DNA of 64,000 bases. Origin: Gongronella butleri. Its lineage: Eukaryota; Mucoromycota; Mucoromycetes; Mucorales; Cunninghamellaceae. The notes under the pieces were generated by a model, which had not been told where the DNA came from, did no database searches, and was given only the letters and a program-made list of their open reading frames with translations. The stretch lies in contig JAIWZP010000029.1 of NCBI GenBank assembly GCA_025201375.1, forward strand, positions 186,001 to 250,000. The letters run 5' to 3'. This document shows, in pieces, positions 57,936-64,000 of the stretch. A program made the position numbers and the translations under genes. Position 1 is the first letter of the stretch. The number at the start of each line of letters is the position of its first letter.

Positions 57936-60923
57936 AGCAATCGCCAAGTTCGAAAATCTCGTATTTTCTAAGAGGTGCAGTCGAAGATTTGAAAACAGCA
58001 AAATTTAAGTCCTCAGATTGCCGCGCCATTCAACCGCAGGGTTATGTCACCCCAATGACCGATACAGATGCAATAAAAAAAGGAGGTGCATCTGCTGGTT
58101 TCCGCGTAAATTGTAATTTGCCTCGTTTTTTCGCCTCAAGTCAAAGTCGACGAATTTTGGACATAGAGCCACGAAATAGAGATCACCAGAAAGAGCACGG
58201 CCTGCTGCATACGCGGTTGTCAATGATCACTGCAAAAATGAGTTCCAGTCAGAACTGATGCGAACAGATCGTTTGCAGGGCAACTTTGACGCGTGAAAAA
58301 TCGCGTCAGACGTCGCGTTACACGCGCTTGATTCTCATCAAATCCATGCTTCTGGAGTCTCTCTTGCTAGTGGACGCGTCGGCGCGGCTCTATGGATGCG
58401 TTTTTCCCGTGCAATTCGCGCTTGAAATTTAATCTAAAATCACGAATTGCTCGTCAGTCACTTGGTCGATCCCACTCTTTTTTGGTGTTTTCTGTGGTTT
58501 CTTCCTGCATTGTCTTTTGTGTGGAAGTTTGGTGGAAATCTGAAGACCCATTTTTTCAATTTTGGTTTTGGGTGCTCGCCACGACTAAAATTTAATTTGC
58601 GTGTGGCGCGCCCCGATGCCTTTTGGTACCTTGCAAATTGGGTGCCCCTCGAGGTTTCTAGACCGCCATTTTACGCTACACTGTATTTTGAGTCATCATC
58701 GAGACTGGCTGATCAGTATTAGTTGCCCTTCTGTTAAAATGGACTATCTGGGGTGTTTCTCCTGGTATACTCGTGCAAATGGTCACAAATGCATGTGGAG
58801 GGCGAAGCACCTCGGTCGTGGCTGTCCACGGCACCAAAAAAATGAGTGCAGGCTTGCAAAAATATCAGATTCCTTTTTCTTTGTCAATGCATCAAAGAGT
58901 GCTAAGAAAATGCAAACAATCTCTCCTTCTTTTTTGTCGCTGCAACACGACTTCCCACTCCATATCGCTGCTGGACACAGGATGCTGCAAGACCGACAAA
59001 AAATATTACCACAACATAATGCCTTTTCCCTTTTGCCATCACACAAAATAAAGTACCAATCCTTCTCTCTTCGCTTTTTTTTTTTTTTTTTGGTCAATAT
59101 CATACATACGTCAAAGAGAGCCGCATTCGGATACAAAGAAAGGTTGAAAAGGTCGCTGGCTCGTTACTTGGCGACGAAAAAAAAAAAGATGCAAAAAATA
59201 AAATAGGATGCATTCACGCGAAAGAGATGTGTGACATGGCATGCATACTCAATGCCTCCTTTTTTTTTTTGGCCTCTATGAGTGTACCATATTTGGAAGC
59301 GAGGAGTTAAATGAGTCGCTGCCCTGGGCGACGCCCAAAAAAGGGGGAAAAGAAGCGAGATCAACCACAAAAAAAAAAAAAAAAAAAAAAAAAAAAAGCC
59401 GGACATGCCAAGAGCCGATGTGTCACGGAAGGATCAAGTCCGTCCAAACCACTAAAAGACGACAATCGAATATGACAACCATTAGTGGCCAAGGCTATTG
59501 CGACGTGGCGCGCGATCCGTGGCGACAAGGACCCCTTGAAGCAAGAATGGCGTATAGGCAGCACATTGTCGGGGTGAGGATCGCGGCAAGCATGCAGGCG
59601 ATGGTCCTCGTCATGGGTGGGCATCAGACGCCTGGTTTCCATTAAAACGTGCTTTGCGAAAGTATCACCACGGGTCTAGATGGATCAGGCAAGGCAATCG
59701 CGTCTGTGCCGCGTGTGCATTTGTATACGGCCTTGAGGTATCCATACAAAATTGGCGCCTTGGTCGCTCCGATTGTGCCGTTTTTGCACCTTTACACGAT
59801 TTGGCGCTTGTTCTACCTGGGAATTGCCCTGGGAATTGCCAACAATTGTCTCCAATTCCACAATGGCCCACCAAAATGCAGTCATCCAATGGGACAAAGC
59901 TTGCGCAGCGTTCTTTGAGTAATATCTTTGGCAATATGCCAGTCGTCTTGAGGCGACGCTTCAGGCGCTGAGACCAAAAAAATCACTGATGACCTTCCAG
60001 TAGGAGGCTGTACGGCGACGTGTACCTGTTGTCGAGATTGTAGCAGAAGCAAAAGGAGACATCGGTCGCCATTGTCGGCAAATGAGGCGAAAGCAGCATA
60101 AAAATCGATGATGGATGTGTGTGTGGGGGGGGGATGCGGCGCGACCCCAAATGCGTGTTTTATTGGCAAGCGTATGCACGATTTGGCCGTGGTATGAAGC
60201 ATGGGCTTGTTGAAGGCAGATCGTGCACTGTCACGTGGCAAGCCACGCGCTGGGCGGTGTGCATCCCAAAAAAGCGGGGTGGTCGCGGTCGGCGCGATCA
60301 TAGACGACCATGACGTCCAAAAGCGGCAATGACGTCAAATCCACGTGTTTAACTGATGCATGGATAACGCGCTCGACAAGTGCAGCCTGAGTCAAAGGGA
60401 AAATGAGTCGACACTGTGGGCGCATGGAAGCGCAAGGTGTTTGATGTGTCGAGCCTGTCGTGGGCAGCGAGCGCAGGGGGAGGAAGATGACTGGCGAATG
60501 CCGCACGCATTTCTTTTTTTAGGTGCCCCGTGGATCAGCGGCTGACTGAGAGACACCGGTGGACGTTGACCACGATAGAGTGGTGTTTGATGCCCTCGGA
60601 GGTACATGTTGGATGGAGATCAGGACAAAGCGGGCAATCGAGCAGATGCGCCGACACGTTCGTCCACAAGGTCGATGACGCGGATGGAGAACTATTGCGC
60701 CGTAGCACGTGTATATATGTGAATGGGTGTGAGCGTGGCGAGGCGTGTCCTGCCCTTGGCCTGAATGAACCGAGATATTAACGAAAAGAGCCACAAAGAA
60801 AAAAAAACAAAGAGAGGGAGAGCACTGGTTTTTTTCAAATGGGGAGGGGTTATTTTTTTTGCAGACCTTTGACACATACATTCCAAGAGCATCGTCAAAT
60901 GAAATTGCTTTCCATGAAACTTG

Positions 60924-60963
<40 letters not shown>

Positions 60964-61302
60964 TTTCATCTAACAAGGAGCGAGGCGGCCGCCCGTCGTG
61001 GAGAATGGCAATCAAGCGCGTGATGCGATGGCGCAGCTTTGACCCCGCAAACAGCATGGTTTACCAAAATGGGCCTATGATAGAAAAAAGTGAAATGTTA
61101 CGACCCAACGTGGTATACTGGTCTTTTTTTCTTTTTCTCTCCAGCAACAACGTACTTTCCACGCAGTCATCGACATCACCAAAATACACCTATGGATCCT
61201 CGCCTTTCCAATGTGCCTTTCCGCATCTCACTAGGATTCCCGGGTCGTGTGCCATCTTTCTTTTTCTTTTCAGACATTTTCATATGATTTATTGATGATA
61301 TT
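57936..61302. other. Gene-poor region
   Basis: Several A/T runs, including T34 at 60927-60960 and A29 near 59369-59397. The segment at about 59500-59640 matches 63690-63850 near the window end (GTGGCGCGCGATCC, CACATTGTCGGG, AAGCATG). Short ORFs of 80-140 codons occur on both strands, but none has a recognisable domain or consistent splice structure. Confidence 0.45.
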
Positions 61303-61984
61303 TTAAAAAATATTATCTGGGATTTCCCCCAACTGGTTCAAACCCCAGGCGACAATTGCGAGGAGGTTCGACTCCAACTGCGGGTGCTCCGGTAGGAACC
61401 ATGTGTTCGGCTGCTCCAGCCAATGACGGAAATCGCGCTCGTTCTGCATCAGCTGCCATGCATTGGGGCCCTGCGTGTTCCTATGGGTGACAGGCCGACG
61501 CGCCAACAGAAACCGCTGGAACCGGTGCACCAGGGGGTCAATTGCGCGACCCGGGATATCTCTTCCATGGAACACGTACCACGCCAAGCACCACGCACTG
61601 CGGAATGACGGGCTCTTGGCCCAATGCGACGTACTGGCAAACTCACAATCGTCTTCGTCGCAAGCCGAGGGCCATTCGCTGTCGCACATCGTGCAGCGGC
61701 AGGTCTCCGAGCAGATGCCACTTAGGTCGTGCTGGCAACAGCGGCCCCCAATCTTCCATTCCAACCAGCAAACGACACACTGCTGAGATTGGCTATTGAT
61801 CCAGTTCACCGTCTTTACCAAGACTTGTCCCTGCACTCGCTAATAAGAAAAAGATGTCAATTTTTTTCTTTTTCTTTTTTTTTTCTTTTTTTTTGCGTGC
61901 GCTTACGGTGGCGGTCGCTTGTACCTTGACGACGTTGTTCAGATAATACCAATAATCGTCCTGGGGAATCAATGCACTGACCAT
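61303..61984 (-). CDS. Cys/Trp-rich orphan protein
   Basis: Two exons (61984-61907, 61839-61303) give 204 aa, starting MVSALIPQDDYWYYLNNVVK. The intron is GT-AG with a long T/C tract. Residues of about 45-90 hold twelve Cys in pairs or near pairs (CVVCWLEWKIGGRCCQHD, CSETCRCTMCDSEW, CDEDDC), a pattern that could bind zinc or form disulfides. There is no signal peptide. The C-terminal half is rich in Trp, Arg and His (FRSAWCLAWYVFHG, RHWLEQPNTWFLPEHP). It matches no family I know. The clean splice and the contrast with out-of-frame noise support a real gene. It is divergent from the RING gene, 534 bp away. Confidence 0.6.
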
Positions 61985-62131
61985 GCTGTAATTTTTTTAA
62001 ATGAAAAAGATGCAGATGAATGGATACCTACAAGATCCCATTTTTATATCTTTGTTTGGTCTCTTTTTTTTAGATATGTGGTCAGGGACATCTTCTAAAA
62101 AAAAGGGGGTAGCGTGCTAATGAAAAGTGCC

Positions 62132-62170
<39 letters not shown>

Positions 62171-62518
62171 TGCACTCGTTGCAATCCTTGTTTGAGTCAT
62201 ATACCGGTGAAATTGCACGGGGTCAACGCACTGCCACTGCGGCTACAGAGACTTTGCAAATTGTGTAAAAGGAAGAAATTGCATTGCCACAGGCTAGTTT
62301 CCGTCATAATGATGGGTTTTATAGCATTCATGCGCAGCAGCCGATAATCCGTGTATGTGATCAATTTACTGGCAAGGACAAGAAAATGTAGTCAATGGTG
62401 GACGTGCTACCGGCGCGTTAGAATGTGGTCGTGCGAGATAAAGAGCCATCTGTCTCGGTAGAACTGATTTGAACCTCTCTTTCACTTTCTCCTCACTTTT
62501 CCCATTCTCTTTATCAAA
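61985..62518. other. Divergent spacer, Cys-rich orphan / RING gene
   Basis: Contains a 29-nt T run near 62139-62167 and a CT-rich leader (about 62470-62510) before the RING-gene ATG. Nothing coding was seen. Confidence 0.5.
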
Positions 62519-62970
62519 ATGTATCAAGCAAGTGACTGGCAAGACTGGGCGCAGAAGGAGTCCGCGCGCTCGAGGACAGGTGCCTGTGCAGCCAGAAATG
62601 CAGAGGCAGCAATTGCGCAATTGAAGGAGCAAGTGCGCACGCTGAAAAATTTGGTCGTTCATCGGGATGAAGCGATCCGCCGCCTTTGCGAGACTGTGGA
62701 CGCGGAGCGGCGTCGGAATCTTGTCATCGAAAGGGCAACTCGATGCAGCGTTTGCCTCACGTCACACATTGAGTGCGCTATTGTGCCATGTGGGCATGCG
62801 GGTAAGCCCATTTTTTTTCTCTTTGCATCTGGCGACGCGCTGGAAATCAATTGGTCGGTGCTCACGCAGTTTTTTTTTTAATAGCGTACTGCACCGAGTG
62901 TGCAGAGAGACTGGATGCGTGTGCCCTGTGCCGGTCGTCGAAAACCGGTCTGCAAAGGATCTTTTTTTGA
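62519..62970 (+). CDS. Coiled-coil plus C-terminal RING-HC protein (putative E3 ligase)
   Basis: Two exons (62519-62801, 62885-62970) give 122 aa. Residues of about 20-75 are a predicted coiled coil (AEAAIAQLKEQVRTLKNLVV, ETVDAERRRNLVIE). The C-terminus is a compact C3HC4 RING of the IAP/MEX-3 class: CSVCLTSHIECAIVPCGHAA then YCTECAERLDACALCR, with all eight ligands in place (C-C-C-H-C-C-C-C). The intron falls just after CGHA, inside the RING. Such proteins usually dimerise through the coil and recruit an E2. The substrate is unknown. Exon 2 and its 3' flank are duplicated as a relic at 56.9 kb. Confidence 0.85.
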
Positions 62971-64000
62971 CCGATGCTAGGTGTCTTTTTTATTTTTTTT
63001 TATTTTTTGTAAAGATTCTGTTGGCCAGAAATTTTATTTGTGCCACACGTACGCGAGAGACTTGGGCAGAGGGAAATCCAAAGGTCCATTTGCAAGTGTT
63101 TAGGGGGGAGGGGCAAAGAAAGAGCATTATTGTTCTTCCTGTAGACATGGACGTTGGCCTTGGACAACGCGAGGGGGATATCCGACATCTCTTGGCCGAG
63201 AGGGGGAAGCCGCGGTGACCACAGACGTTTATAATCCGGAAGCATTGAGGGCATTGCATGGGGAGGACCATCTTTGGAATTGATCGCGGCAAAGACCGGT
63301 TTGGTGCGATGCAGGCCGTGCGTTGGATGTCGGGAGGATGTGGTGATTACTGTAGGACGAGCAAGTGGTCGGCGTGAGCGATGAGGAGGATGCGCAAAGA
63401 GCGGTCATCGAATAGACCGGTGTTGCCAAAACCGGCGGCATGATGATTGCAGATAATCCGCAGCAATGGTAACACAGGGGGGACAGCTGGTGCCCAAGTC
63501 ATTGACAATGGCACGAAATCGCCATGGAAAAGAAAAAAGTGTCAGTACCGTGCTAAGAGGGGAACTGAAATACCAAAAAGCGCCAATGTGGTCCGAATGG
63601 ACACAGTCATGCATCAAGCAAGCAGGGCCATGCCTTGGCGATTGGAACTTGCGAGTGTTATCGAGGGTGCTGCTCGCTAAAAAAAAAAGGCGACTTGGCG
63701 CGCGATCCACAGCGACAAGAACCTCCTGGAGCATGAATGGGGAGGGGGCGTGGGCCACGAGGCGGGCCGATGTAGATTCCGGGGTCGGGCGCACATTGTC
63801 GGGATGGGGATCTCGGCAAGCATGTGGTCGATGGTCATCGCCATGGGCGGGCCGCCCGCTCCCACGTACTCGTGCACCTAATGACAATGAGGCTAGTGCT
63901 TGCAATTGCACCCAAAATAGAGACATTTGGCCCCTTGGTGTCCACTTTGATGTGGCATGGCTTTCCGATTTCACTCCACCCTTTGGCGCGGTGCATGTTG
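62971..64000. other. 3' flank of the RING gene and repeat-bearing window end
   Basis: Up to about 63368 this matches the duplicated block at 56.9-57.4 kb; 63690-63850 matches 59500-59640. A short conserved frame (MDVGLGQREGDIRHLLAE at 63148, MDAVLGQREGDIRDLLAG in the other copy) is notable, but neither copy is part of a complete gene here. Confidence 0.5.

Noticed and set aside
59649..59971. Overlapping 89-105 aa ORFs with hydrophobic character
   Set aside because: Two overlapping frames are equally open, with no start context, domain or introns.

Overview
The window is nuclear DNA from a fungus. Protein-coding genes are split by many short GT-AG (occasionally GC-AG) introns of about 50-150 nt, and the gene set includes fungal markers: a chitin deacetylase with a GPI-type tail, an Ert1/AcuK-type Zn2Cys6+PAS transcription factor, a Tom5-type import subunit, a Pbs2/Wis1 MAPKK and a vacuolar Avt3-type transporter. 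Exons are moderately GC-rich. Introns and spacers are AT-rich and full of very long A or T runs (up to 46 nt). The retained animal-like GCLC-type glutamate-cysteine ligase and the gene structure would fit an early-diverging lineage (Mucoromycota/Zoopagomycota-like), but that placement is inference and the phylum is not settled here.

Layout. 0-12 kb is a dense housekeeping block: Ras GTPase (-, cut by the window edge), Pbs2/Wis1 MAPKK (+), Rab6/Ypt6 (+), a 49-aa Tom5 (-), Pex5 (+) and Avt3-type amino-acid transporter (+). 12.8-14.3 kb holds a Gln/Gly-rich prion-like ORF (+) and an intronless alpha/beta hydrolase (-). 14.3-33.3 kb is gene-poor. It has a ~149-bp tandem array, a diverged 5S rRNA sequence, a secreted pepsin-family protease resembling polyporopepsin (19.6-21.0 kb), a tRNA-Gly(GCC), a ~95-bp inverted-repeat element and several copies of a decayed ~500-bp dispersed repeat. 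33.4-47.0 kb is a second housekeeping block: chitin deacetylase (-), ceramide synthase (-), glutamate-cysteine ligase (+), Ert1-type regulator (-) and a TM7S3/TM198-like membrane protein (-).

47.5-64 kb is an accessory region of orphan or fast-evolving genes: a FEN1-family protein that has lost most metal-binding residues (+), a protein built round a 24-bp tandem repeat (+), an OTU-type cysteine protease-like protein (-), a possible membrane protein followed by an F-box ORF (+), a Cys-rich orphan (-) and a coiled-coil/RING-HC protein (+). The second exon and 3' flank of the RING gene are duplicated 6 kb upstream as a relic. Introns in the 47.5-54.3 kb genes lack the long homopolymers that typify the housekeeping introns, so this stretch may have a different history.

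The housekeeping genes cover signalling (Ras, stress MAPKK), trafficking (Rab6), organelle protein import (Tom5, Pex5), vacuolar amino-acid export (Avt3), cell-wall modification (chitin deacetylase), sphingolipid synthesis (Lag1), glutathione synthesis (GCL) and gluconeogenic control (Ert1). They are not an obvious functional cluster. All exon coordinates were read by eye from splice motifs and frame continuity; none is supported here by transcript data.
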